Shown here in pieces: positions 26,491 through 34,742 of a DNA stretch of 61,845 nt (position 1 is the first letter of the stretch; each line of letters starts with the position of its first letter). The stretch is from Cyanobacteriota bacterium. Its GTDB lineage: Bacteria; Cyanobacteriota; Cyanobacteriia; PCC-6307; Cyanobiaceae. The translations under genes were made by a program, and so were the position numbers. The stretch lies in NCBI GenBank assembly GCA_026389265.1, contig JAPLIE010000081.1, positions 1 through 61,845 on the forward strand. Direction: 5' to 3'. Below the pieces are notes generated by a model, which did no database searches, was not told the origin of the DNA, and saw nothing but the letters and a program-made list of their open reading frames with translations.

Positions 26491-28449
26491 TCAGGCTGGC
26501 AACCGGGAAATCCTAAGCTCCCTGTTCATCACCTTCAGGCTCCGCAGACCGTTGAACACGTCGTCGGGCATCCCTCGGGGAAGGTCCACGGTGCTGTGGC
26601 TGTCGAAGATCCGGATCCGGCCGATCGAACGGCCGTTCAGACCAGCCTCGTTGGCGATAGCACCCACGATGTTGCCGGGCTTCACCCGATCGCGCCAGCC
26701 CACCTCGATGCGAAAGCGCTCCATGTGAGCTTCCGGCGGTCCATCGGCCGGCTCGGTGCCACCGCCGCGGGGTGAGCGGTCGCCGGGCCGGCCCCGCTCG
26801 CCATCACGCAGGCGATCGCGATCGCGGGGATTGCGCGGTGTGGCCCAGTTCTCCTGACCCTCCAGCAGCAGCGGCTTGCCGCGCAGACTCAGCTGCAGGG
26901 CGGCCAAGGCCAAGGCCTCCCCGGTGCAGTTCTGCTCCTGGGTGACCCGCTGCAGGATCTCCGCCATCAGGGCACGCTCCTCATCGCTGCCACTGGGGCT
27001 TTCCAGCCGCTCTGTCAGGCGCTGGCGCATCAGGTCGAGGCGGTGCTGGTTGATCGTGGCGTTGGAGGGAACCTCCATCGGCTCGATCGGCTGGCCGGTG
27101 GCCCGCTCCAGTCCGCCGAGGAAGCGGCGCTCCCGGGGGGTGAGGAAGAGAATGGCGTCGCCGTTGCGGCCGGCCCGGCCGGTGCGGCCGATGCGGTGGA
27201 CGTAGGCCTCGCCGTCGAACGGAATGTCGTAGTTGATCACCAGGCTGATGCGTTCCACATCAAGGCCCCGGGCGGCCACATCGGTGGCCACCAGTACATC
27301 AACCCGGCCATCGCGTAGGCGCTCGATCGTGCGCTCCCGCAGGTTCTGAGGCACATCGCCGTTGAGCACCGCCACCTCATAGCCGTGCTGTTCGAGCGAT
27401 TCAGCCACTGTGAGGGTGATCGCTTTGGTGCGGGCAAAGATGATCGTGCCTTCACTGCGCTCGGCTTCGAGCACCCGTTCCAGGGCTTCGAGCTTCTGAG
27501 GTGCGTTGACCATCAGATAGCGCTGGCGGATGCGGCGGCCATCGGCGGCCTTGGTGCGAATGGTGATCTCGGCGGGATCGCGCAGGTATTTCTGGGAGAT
27601 TCGGCGGATCTCGGACGGCATCGTGGCGGAGAAGAGCACCACTTGCCGTTCGGTAGGCAGCTGTTCGAGCACCCACTCCACGTCGTCGATGAAGCCCATG
27701 CGGAGCATTTCGTCGGCCTCATCGAGCACCAGGGAGCGCAGGCCCGAGAGGTCGAGCGTGGACTGGCGCATGTGGTCCATCACCCGGCCGGGCGTGCCCA
27801 CCACAATGTGCACGCCGCGGCGCAACTGCTGAATCTGGTCGCGAAAATCGGCTCCGCCGTAGATCGCCAGCACCTTCACGCCGCGCAGCCGAGTGGCATA
27901 TGAGGTGATCGCCTCGGCGACTTGCAGGGCGAGCTCGCGGGTGGGAGTGAGCACCAGCACCTGGGGGGTGCGCTGGTTCAGGTCGAGGCGCTCAAGTAGG
28001 GGCAGGCCAAAGGCCGCCGTCTTGCCGGTGCCGGTCTGGGCCTGGCCCACCAGGTCACGGCCGAGCAGGAGCTCAGGGATGGCCGCCTTCTGGATCGGTG
28101 AGGGTTCACGGAAGCCCAAGGCGTCGAGGCCCTCAAGCAGCTCCCGGCCCAGGCCGAAGCCGGCAAAACCTGGAGCGGGAATGGAGAGGTCGGGGGCTTC
28201 CGGTGTTTCCTGCTCGGCGTCAAGGGTGTCCTGGTACATCGCCTCGATCAGGGATTGGTCCTGATCGGGAAGAACCAGGGCCGGTTCAGAGACTCCGGCC
28301 TCGGGCCGTTCGTCGAGTTGGACATCGAACTCGTTGCTGGAGATTGACAAACCAGCTTCGTTGGGTGTGGTCGCGAGATCGGCAGCGAACGAGGTCACAG
28401 CGGAGTCGGTGGCACCGATTGCGGTGCCGCCTTCAAGGGTCTGGGTCAA
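26491..28449 (-). CDS. deaD: DEAD-box ATP-dependent RNA helicase (DeaD/CsdA type)
   Basis: A 652-residue protein with a TTG start at 28449. About 95 acidic N-terminal residues precede the helicase core: Q-motif GFREPSPIQKAAIPELL, motif I AQTGTGKTAA, Ia PTRELALQVAEA, II DEAD, III FSATMP, and VI HRIGRTGRAGR. The C-terminus holds a DbpA-type RNA-binding domain (VGWRDRVKPGNIVGAIANEA, STVDLPRGMP). It unwinds structured RNA, and family members are cold- and redox-regulated in cyanobacteria. The exact start is uncertain because no Shine-Dalgarno is evident. Confidence 0.92.
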   Translation of the reverse strand: MTQTLEGGTAIGATDSAVTSFAADLATTPNEAGLSISSNEFDVQLDERPEAGVSEPALVLPDQDQSLIEAMYQDTLDAEQETPEAPDLSIPAPGFAGFGLGRELLEGLDALGFREPSPIQKAAIPELLLGRDLVGQAQTGTGKTAAFGLPLLERLDLNQRTPQVLVLTPTRELALQVAEAITSYATRLRGVKVLAIYGGADFRDQIQQLRRGVHIVVGTPGRVMDHMRQSTLDLSGLRSLVLDEADEMLRMGFIDDVEWVLEQLPTERQVVLFSATMPSEIRRISQKYLRDPAEITIRTKAADGRRIRQRYLMVNAPQKLEALERVLEAERSEGTIIFARTKAITLTVAESLEQHGYEVAVLNGDVPQNLRERTIERLRDGRVDVLVATDVAARGLDVERISLVINYDIPFDGEAYVHRIGRTGRAGRNGDAILFLTPRERRFLGGLERATGQPIEPMEVPSNATINQHRLDLMRQRLTERLESPSGSDEERALMAEILQRVTQEQNCTGEALALAALQLSLRGKPLLLEGQENWATPRNPRDRDRLRDGERGRPGDRSPRGGGTEPADGPPEAHMERFRIEVGWRDRVKPGNIVGAIANEAGLNGRSIGRIRIFDSHSTVDLPRGMPDDVFNGLRSLKVMNRELRISRLPA

Positions 28450-28551
28450 GGTGGGGCCTGGGTGAATCCTTCATCCGCAGGCCGGCAGCGACCCATTGGT
28501 GAATGCCGGATGGACCAATGCCAGCCCGGACTCCCGCCGCCTTGCCTTTGT

Positions 28552-29010
28552 TCAAAGGTTGTTTAAACAACTTACCACCCTGCCGTAATCATCCTCAACA
28601 CGCTCGATGTCGTCCTCCCGGAGTTCATCGCCCCGCTGCACCTCCACGATCAGCAGCCCATCGGCGCCGGCGCTGGCGCGGTGGATGGCCCCGACCGGCA
28701 CAAAGAGGGTTGTTCCCGGCTGGGCCGCAATGGTCTCATCGCCGCACTCCAGCTCCCCGTGGCCGGACACCACCACCCAGTGCTCGCTGCGGTGGTGATG
28801 CCGCTGCAGGCTGATGCGGCAGCGGGGGGAGATCCATAGGCGCTTCACGGCGTAACCGCCACCACCGTCCGGGGGGCTTGCCGGCGGCACGGAGACCAGG
28901 GTCTCAAACCATCCCCAGGGGCGCTCAACCCGCAGGGCTGGCACCGGGGAGCCGAAGGGATCGTGGTTGTCGGGGGAGCCGTTTGCGGTGGTGAAGGAGA
29001 GGACGGACAT
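28552..29010 (-). CDS. Mannose-6-phosphate isomerase type II-like cupin
   Basis: A 152-residue single-domain cupin from ATG 29010 (MSVLSFTTANGS); a longer frame begins at 29097 but adds an unlikely tail. The signature RPWGWFETL, then KRLWISPRCRISLQRHHHRSEHWVVVSGHGE (only parts quoted in the literature form are needed: QRHHHRSEHW), matches the C-terminal cupin of mannose-1-phosphate guanylyltransferase/isomerase with its metal-binding His residues. It lacks the nucleotidyltransferase domain. Likely supplies mannose phosphates for surface glycans. Confidence 0.75.
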   Translation of the reverse strand: MSVLSFTTANGSPDNHDPFGSPVPALRVERPWGWFETLVSVPPASPPDGGGGYAVKRLWISPRCRISLQRHHHRSEHWVVVSGHGELECGDETIAAQPGTTLFVPVGAIHRASAGADGLLIVEVQRGDELREDDIERVEDDYGRVVSCLNNL

Positions 29011-29095
29011 CGAAAAGGCCGCTGGGCCTTGGCCTGAAGCCGAGTCTGCCCAGGGCGTTGCGGCGCCGCAAGTTTGGATCCGGCCAACCCGCGGC

Positions 29096-29165
29096 AATCA
29101 GCTCGGTGGGATCAACTTGGTGTGATCAACTTGGTGTGATCAGCTTGGTGTGATCAGCTCGGCCC
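29096..29165. repeat. 14-bp tandem repeat across the recD stop codon
   Basis: About five units of GATCAACTTGGTGT (with variants GATCAGCTTGGTGT and ATCAGCTCGGTGG) run in tandem at a strict 14-base spacing. The recD TGA (29142-29140) lies in the third unit. Because 14 is not a multiple of three, gain or loss of a unit would change the last residues of RecD. Confidence 0.8.
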
Positions 29166-30777
29166 GCTCCCGGGCTCGGGTGAGGGCGGTGTAGAGCAGG
29201 CGCCCATCCGGGTCGGCATCGCCCAGCAGCACGATCACCTCCGCAGCTTCGCTCCCCTGGGCCTTGTGCACCGTGAGCGCCAAGGCCGGTTCGGCGGCGC
29301 CGGCCAGCTGAGTTGGGTGAACCCACAGCGGGTTCTCCCCTCCGAAGAGGATCTGGCGGTCGTCGCTGCCCGGTTGGCCCACCAGCACCCCCACGTCACC
29401 GTTCGCCAGGCCCAGCTCCGGCAGGTTGCGAGTGCAGAGCACCGGCAGGCCCTCGGGCCAGGAGGCCGCAGGGCCCAAAGCGGTGTCGCCGAGCACGGCC
29501 CGGTGGATCGAGTCCACTCCCCAGGGGCCTCGGCGCACCGGGGAGAGCACCAGCAGGCGGTCCCGTTCGGCCAACAGGGCCTTCCAGCCATCGGGCTCCG
29601 CCGGGCGGCACCGGGCCGCCTTCTCCGCCAGGGCACCGAGCTGGCTCCGCAGCCTGGTGAACACCCCGGCGGGCAGGCGGCCGCCGATCTCCTGGTGCCA
29701 GGTGAGGTTGTCGTTCGGCCCCAGACCCTCCAGCAGGGGCTGGATCAGCGGCAGGGGGGCGATCCCTCCGCCGTGAGCAGGCGGGGCAGCGGCGTCGCGC
29801 AGGGCGGTGGCCACGGCCGCAATGGCGCCGTTGTTGCGATAGGTGGTGGTGAGGGTGATGGCGGCGTCCCCCAGGCAGGCCTGCAGATCCGGCTGCTGCA
29901 AATCCAGCAGCACGGCCCCGGGGGCGATCGGCGGCAGCTGGGCCGGGTCGCCCACCAGCACCAGCCGAGCGCTGGCGGGGAGGGCCTCCAGCAGCGCCGC
30001 CATCAGGGCTAGATCCACCATCGACACCTCATCCACCACCAGCAGGTCGAGGGGAAGGGGATGGTGGCGGTTGCGGGCGAAATGGTCGCCGCGGCTTTCC
30101 AGCAGGCGGTGCAGGGTGCCGCAGGGATGGCGGCCGCCGGTGGCGGCTCGCAGGCGGGCGGCGGCCTTGCCGGTGGGGGCGGCCAGCTGGACGCGGGTGG
30201 CTGGATCCCTCTCCAGCGCAGCGGCGAGCATGCGGGCCACCGTGCTCGTCTTGCCGGTGCCGGGCCCGCCCTGGAGCAACACCAGCCGATGGGTCAGCAC
30301 CGCCTCGACGGCCTGGTACTGGCGAGCATCGGGGGTTTCGGTGGCCGTTGGGCCAACGGAGCTGCCCGTGCTTGGGGCGGTGGTGTCTCGGGTGGATCCC
30401 GTTGGATCCTTTTGCGCTGGTGTGGGTTCTGCGGTGCCCAGGGGGCGCACCCGCTCCAGCAGGGCTGAAAGCACCGATTCGCGAAGGTCGTGCCAGCGGC
30501 GCCAGCTCAGCTGATCGGCCTCGATCACCAGGGGACCGTCGGGATCACGGCATAACGCCGTGGCGGCGAGCGCATCCACCGCCAGCTCTGGCGCCAGCTC
30601 CGGCGGGAGGGGAATGGAAAGCCGCCCCTGTTCCAGGGCAGTCACCAGGTCGGCGATCAGGGCCGTCAGGGCAGGGCTGGACGTTGCGCCGTAGAGGCGG
30701 GGCAGGGCCTCCACCAGGGCGCTCTGGAGGGGGGACAGCCAGGCGGGCTGCTCCCGCTGCCGACGTCTGGGCGCCAT
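29140..30777 (-). CDS. recD: Exodeoxyribonuclease V alpha subunit (RecD)
   Basis: A 545-residue SF1 helicase. Walker A is LLQGGPGTGKTST, motif II VVDEVSMVDL, followed by GDPAQLPPIAPG and the C-terminal ALTVHKAQGSEA and YTALTRARE motifs. RecD is the fast 5'-3' motor of RecBCD, which resects double-strand breaks and degrades foreign DNA. Its ATG overlaps the recB stop (TGATG). Order recC-recB-recD, all coupled, on the minus strand. The 3' end runs into a 14-bp tandem repeat. Confidence 0.95.
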   Translation of the reverse strand: MAPRRRQREQPAWLSPLQSALVEALPRLYGATSSPALTALIADLVTALEQGRLSIPLPPELAPELAVDALAATALCRDPDGPLVIEADQLSWRRWHDLRESVLSALLERVRPLGTAEPTPAQKDPTGSTRDTTAPSTGSSVGPTATETPDARQYQAVEAVLTHRLVLLQGGPGTGKTSTVARMLAAALERDPATRVQLAAPTGKAAARLRAATGGRHPCGTLHRLLESRGDHFARNRHHPLPLDLLVVDEVSMVDLALMAALLEALPASARLVLVGDPAQLPPIAPGAVLLDLQQPDLQACLGDAAITLTTTYRNNGAIAAVATALRDAAAPPAHGGGIAPLPLIQPLLEGLGPNDNLTWHQEIGGRLPAGVFTRLRSQLGALAEKAARCRPAEPDGWKALLAERDRLLVLSPVRRGPWGVDSIHRAVLGDTALGPAASWPEGLPVLCTRNLPELGLANGDVGVLVGQPGSDDRQILFGGENPLWVHPTQLAGAAEPALALTVHKAQGSEAAEVIVLLGDADPDGRLLYTALTRARERAELITPS

Positions 30778-33700
30778 CAGGTTGGCCTCCCCGCCGCGCC
30801 CGACCCGCCGCCCAGCGCCTGATCCAGCGCCAGGATCCTCCCCAGCGGTGGCCGCTCCACCACCATCCCCGGCACCGACCCGGACCGGGCCGCTTCCCCC
30901 GCGGGCCCCGGCGTTCCCCGCAGGAACACGTAGGCGTAGCCCCCCAAATGCACCTGGGGGTCATAGCCGCGCAGGCGCCAGCCCAGGTAGCGGTGCAGGG
31001 CCACTAGATAGAGATGGGCCTGGAGCGGGTAGTGGCTAGCTGCCATCAGGGCTGTCATCGCTGCCTGGTTGTAATGGCGGGGGCCGCAGGCCAAGGGCTG
31101 GCCATCGTCATCGCGCTGACCCAGCCAGTTGCTCTTCCAATCGGCCACCCACCAGCGCCCGTCGCCCCCGGCCGGTTCCGGCCCGGCCGGTTCCGGATCG
31201 GCCCGGAACACCAGGTCGATCGAGCCGGTGAGGAAGCCGCTGCTGTCGATCGGAAGCAGGGCCAGGCTGGCGGCGTAGTCGACGCCGAACAGGCCGCCTG
31301 GGTGGTTGGCGAAGGCGGCGGCCAGATCAGCGGCTCGCACCCGCTCGAGGGTGAGGTCGAAATTCATCTCGTGCAGGCGGCGGGAGGCCGGCAGATCCGC
31401 CACCCGCAGCCCCTGCAGCGGACCGCCAAAGGGGGTGGTGCGCATCTGCTCCAGACCCTCCAGCAGCCCATCCGGCGATTCCCGCTCCAGGCCGGCCCGC
31501 CGCAGCTCGCGCTCCACCAGCTCCGTGGCCTCCGGGGCTGCCTGGAGCCCGCTGGTGAGTTCGAGGCGCTCCAGGATCCTGTGCAGGCAGTCGCCGGCGG
31601 CGGCACCGCGGGGGAAGGTGGCCAGGGGGCCTTGGTCAGGCCAGGTGAACGTGCTGTTGTCGCCACTCTGGTTTTCCTCGAATCGCTCCGGCTGGAGCCC
31701 GGTTGTATCCTCGACTCCTGTTTCGGCACTGCTCGGCTGTTCAACGCTGGAGCCGTTACGGCTCCTACCAGCCGGAGCCGGCGGGGAATCGTGTGGAACG
31801 GGCTTCCCATCCATGGACACCATGCCGCCTTCCTCCGCAGGGGCGTCCGGATCCAGGGTGTCCCGTCCCTCCTCCAGGGCCGCAGGCGCCAGAGCCGCGT
31901 GACTGCCCTGGGTCCAGCTGGTGTAACTGCTGCGGCCCCAGCGGCTGTCGAGGCGGCGCCGGGGCACCGGACCGGTGGCCAGCTCCAGATCCGGGGGAGT
32001 TGATCGCTGTGGCGGCGCGGTGGGGGCCGGCGGGGGATCGAGCAGGCGGATCGGCAGGGCCCGTTCGCGGATGGCGTGCTCCAGCCTTTCCCGCCAAAGC
32101 GCCGGCGCAATCGTTGCCAGGCTGTCGTCATCCAGCTCCGGCAGCGCTTCATCGGCGAATAGCCACGGGAAGAGGGGGTTGCAATGCTGATCCCGGGCCG
32201 GGCCCCAGGCCAGCACCAGCCGGTGTCGCGCCCGGGTGAGGGCCACATAGGCCAACCGCTCCCGCTCCTGCTCTTCTGCGAGCCGTTGTTGCCGATCGGC
32301 CTCGTAGCCCGGGCCCCAGCCGCTGTTCAAGTGCAGATCAAGGTGGGGTCCGTCGACGCCCGAAGGATGCCAGCGCCGGCCGATCCGGCCCGGACCGCGC
32401 CCCCCTCCCGAGGCGGATTCCCACAGGTAGGGGCAGATCACCAACGGAAATTCCAGGCCCTTGCTGCGGTGGATCGTGACCACCGCCACCGCCCCATCGG
32501 CCTGGTCGCTGTGGGTCTGGTGCTCCTCCGGCACCACCCGGTCCTCCGCCAGCCGCAGACGGCGCAGCCAGTCGGCCGCGGCCGCGGCCCCCAGCTGCTC
32601 CCCATGGAGGCGCTCCTGCACCAGTTGGGCCACCTGCTGAAGGTCCGCCAGCAGCCGCCCGCCCCAGGCAAGACGTGCCAGGGAATCTGCCCCCAGCCAG
32701 TCGGCGAGCACCCCCAGTAGGCCCCGACGCGGCAGCTGGCGGACCAGGCCATCCAGCCGGCCGGCCAGGCTGCTCCAGCCAGCCGAATCCGTGGTCGCGA
32801 TCAGCTCCGCGCTCCAGCCCTGAAGGGGGGAGGCGGCCAGCAGGCGCAGCCGGTTGAGGTCGGCCGGATCGGCTAGGGCATCGAGGAAGCGCTGCAGGGC
32901 CGTGGCCGCCGGGGTGTCGAACACATCCGCCTTGCTCACCAGCCGGCTGGCGATGCCACGGCGCTCCAGGGCCTGGCGCAGTTGTTCTGCCTGGCGGTGG
33001 TGGCTCACCAGTAGGCAGTAATCGGCGGCCTCCAGGGTGCGTTCCGTTCCCCTGTCGACCACCCGCAGCCCCGCGGCGAGCAGCTCTTCCACCGTGCTGG
33101 CGATCCAGGCTGGCAGCCGGGCCTCCAGGTCGGTGCGGCTGGGGAGATTCGGGTCGCTTGGTTCAGACCCGAGCCAGAGCAGATCGATCGGTGGCCCTTG
33201 AGGTCCCTGGCGGCTGGCCTTGGCGTTCACGGTTGGCACCGCCAGCTTCGAGCGCCGCAGGCCTGGCGCCATCAGACCGTTGAAGCCCTCAACCAGCGCC
33301 TCGGTGGAGCGGTAGTTCTCCACCAGCTCCCAGGGTTCGCCGGCCTGGCGGCTGGCGGCGCGGTAAGTGTCGAGGTCGCCGCCGCGGAAGCGATAGATCG
33401 CCTGCTTGGGGTCGCCCACCAGTACCAGGGGATGGAGGCCCTGGCCGAAGGCCCGCCGCAGGATGCGCCACTGGATCGGGTCGGTGTCCTGAAATTCATC
33501 CACCAGGGCGGCGCGATAGCGCCGGGCCACCGCCTCCAGCAGCGGGCTGGCGATGGCGTCGTCGGGTCCAGGATCGAGCCGCTCCAGCAGCTGGGAGAAG
33601 GTGGTCATTCCCTGCCGCTCCCTTCGGCGCACCAGCTCGGCGCGGCCCCAGTGGCAGGCGTGGAGCAGCACCAATTCGGCCGGACCCTCCAGCAGGGCCG

Positions 33701-34742
33701 CCACGGCCCGAAGCAGGGGTTCCTGGGGCATGCGCTGTGGTTGTTTCCCCTCATGCTTGCGGGCTATGCGACAGAACGTACCCGGGTGGAAGTAGCCGCT
33801 GAGAAGCTTCTGATCACGCGCCGCTTCGTAGTCCCCCTCCTGGGTCTGCTCGCTGATCCAGCCGTTAAGCACGCCGACCCGGTCCGTGCGGGGGCGGTCC
33901 GAATAGGGGGTCGTATCCGGAGTGGGGGCCCCCTTGGCAGCCGCCGCTTTCCAGTCGGCGGCCGCGGCGCGGAGTTCTACCTCCAGGGCTTCCCCCCGCT
34001 CCCGCCACTGGGCCAGAAAATCCCCCCAGCGCTGGCGGAAGAGTGCCGGTAGGACTTCGCCCAAGGGCGTCTCTGGGCTCCAGCCGGTCGGCAGCGGATC
34101 GAGCCTGAGGGCCGGATCGCCAGCGAGCGTGGTGAGCAGGGTCTCGATCAGGTCGGGGTCGATCCGGGCGTCCAGCAGGCCCGCCACGAAAGGCAGCGGC
34201 AGGGGCAGCACCTGCTGCTGCCAATAGTCGTGCACGACCTGGGTTACGAGGCCGTCGCTCTGGGTCTCGATCCGCAGTTCCGGCGCACAGCCGGCCTCCA
34301 GGGCCTGGCGTTGCAGGGTGCGGCGGCAGAAGCCGTGGATCGTGGTGATGTCGGCGGCGCTCAGCTCTTCAAGGGCCAGCAGCAGGCGGCCGCGCAGCAG
34401 CGCCGGCTCCTGACCTGCCTCCTCCGACCTCAGCTTCTCCAACCAGGCCACGAGGGTGGCATCCATCGCTAGCGGCGGCGGCGGGGCCGTGGGGTCGCCA
34501 GGGGCCTGGTTTTCCAGCGCCGTCAAGGCCGTCTGCAGCCGGGTGGCGATCCGATCTCGCAGCTCCGCAGCGGCGGCATCGGTGTAGGTCACCACCAACA
34601 GCTCCCGCAGGGCCCAGCCCCTCTCGGCCACCAGCCGCAGCACTAGATGGGCCAGGGCGAAAGTTTTGCCCGTACCGGCACTGGCCTCGAGCAGATGCAC
34701 GCCTGGGGTGAGGGGAAAGCCGTTGGGATCGAAGCGGGCCAT
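30777..34742 (-). CDS. recB: Exodeoxyribonuclease V beta subunit (RecB)
   Basis: A 1321-residue UvrD-type 3'-5' helicase plus nuclease. Walker A is LLEASAGTGKTFAL (Lys26), then VVTYTDAAAAELRDRI, DEFQDTDPIQW and GDPKQAIYRFRGGD. The C-terminal PD-(D/E)XK nuclease shows GSIDLVFR (Asp), WVADWKSNW (Asp-x-Lys) and YPLQAHLYLVAL. ATG 34742 (MARFDPNGFPLT) overlaps the recC stop; the longer open frame to 35195 is the recC C-terminus in another frame. A Pro/Ser-rich linker near residues 990-1080 is long for the family. Confidence 0.96.
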   Translation of the reverse strand: MARFDPNGFPLTPGVHLLEASAGTGKTFALAHLVLRLVAERGWALRELLVVTYTDAAAAELRDRIATRLQTALTALENQAPGDPTAPPPPLAMDATLVAWLEKLRSEEAGQEPALLRGRLLLALEELSAADITTIHGFCRRTLQRQALEAGCAPELRIETQSDGLVTQVVHDYWQQQVLPLPLPFVAGLLDARIDPDLIETLLTTLAGDPALRLDPLPTGWSPETPLGEVLPALFRQRWGDFLAQWRERGEALEVELRAAAADWKAAAAKGAPTPDTTPYSDRPRTDRVGVLNGWISEQTQEGDYEAARDQKLLSGYFHPGTFCRIARKHEGKQPQRMPQEPLLRAVAALLEGPAELVLLHACHWGRAELVRRRERQGMTTFSQLLERLDPGPDDAIASPLLEAVARRYRAALVDEFQDTDPIQWRILRRAFGQGLHPLVLVGDPKQAIYRFRGGDLDTYRAASRQAGEPWELVENYRSTEALVEGFNGLMAPGLRRSKLAVPTVNAKASRQGPQGPPIDLLWLGSEPSDPNLPSRTDLEARLPAWIASTVEELLAAGLRVVDRGTERTLEAADYCLLVSHHRQAEQLRQALERRGIASRLVSKADVFDTPAATALQRFLDALADPADLNRLRLLAASPLQGWSAELIATTDSAGWSSLAGRLDGLVRQLPRRGLLGVLADWLGADSLARLAWGGRLLADLQQVAQLVQERLHGEQLGAAAAADWLRRLRLAEDRVVPEEHQTHSDQADGAVAVVTIHRSKGLEFPLVICPYLWESASGGGRGPGRIGRRWHPSGVDGPHLDLHLNSGWGPGYEADRQQRLAEEQERERLAYVALTRARHRLVLAWGPARDQHCNPLFPWLFADEALPELDDDSLATIAPALWRERLEHAIRERALPIRLLDPPPAPTAPPQRSTPPDLELATGPVPRRRLDSRWGRSSYTSWTQGSHAALAPAALEEGRDTLDPDAPAEEGGMVSMDGKPVPHDSPPAPAGRSRNGSSVEQPSSAETGVEDTTGLQPERFEENQSGDNSTFTWPDQGPLATFPRGAAAGDCLHRILERLELTSGLQAAPEATELVERELRRAGLERESPDGLLEGLEQMRTTPFGGPLQGLRVADLPASRRLHEMNFDLTLERVRAADLAAAFANHPGGLFGVDYAASLALLPIDSSGFLTGSIDLVFRADPEPAGPEPAGGDGRWWVADWKSNWLGQRDDDGQPLACGPRHYNQAAMTALMAASHYPLQAHLYLVALHRYLGWRLRGYDPQVHLGGYAYVFLRGTPGPAGEAARSGSVPGMVVERPPLGRILALDQALGGGSGAAGRPT

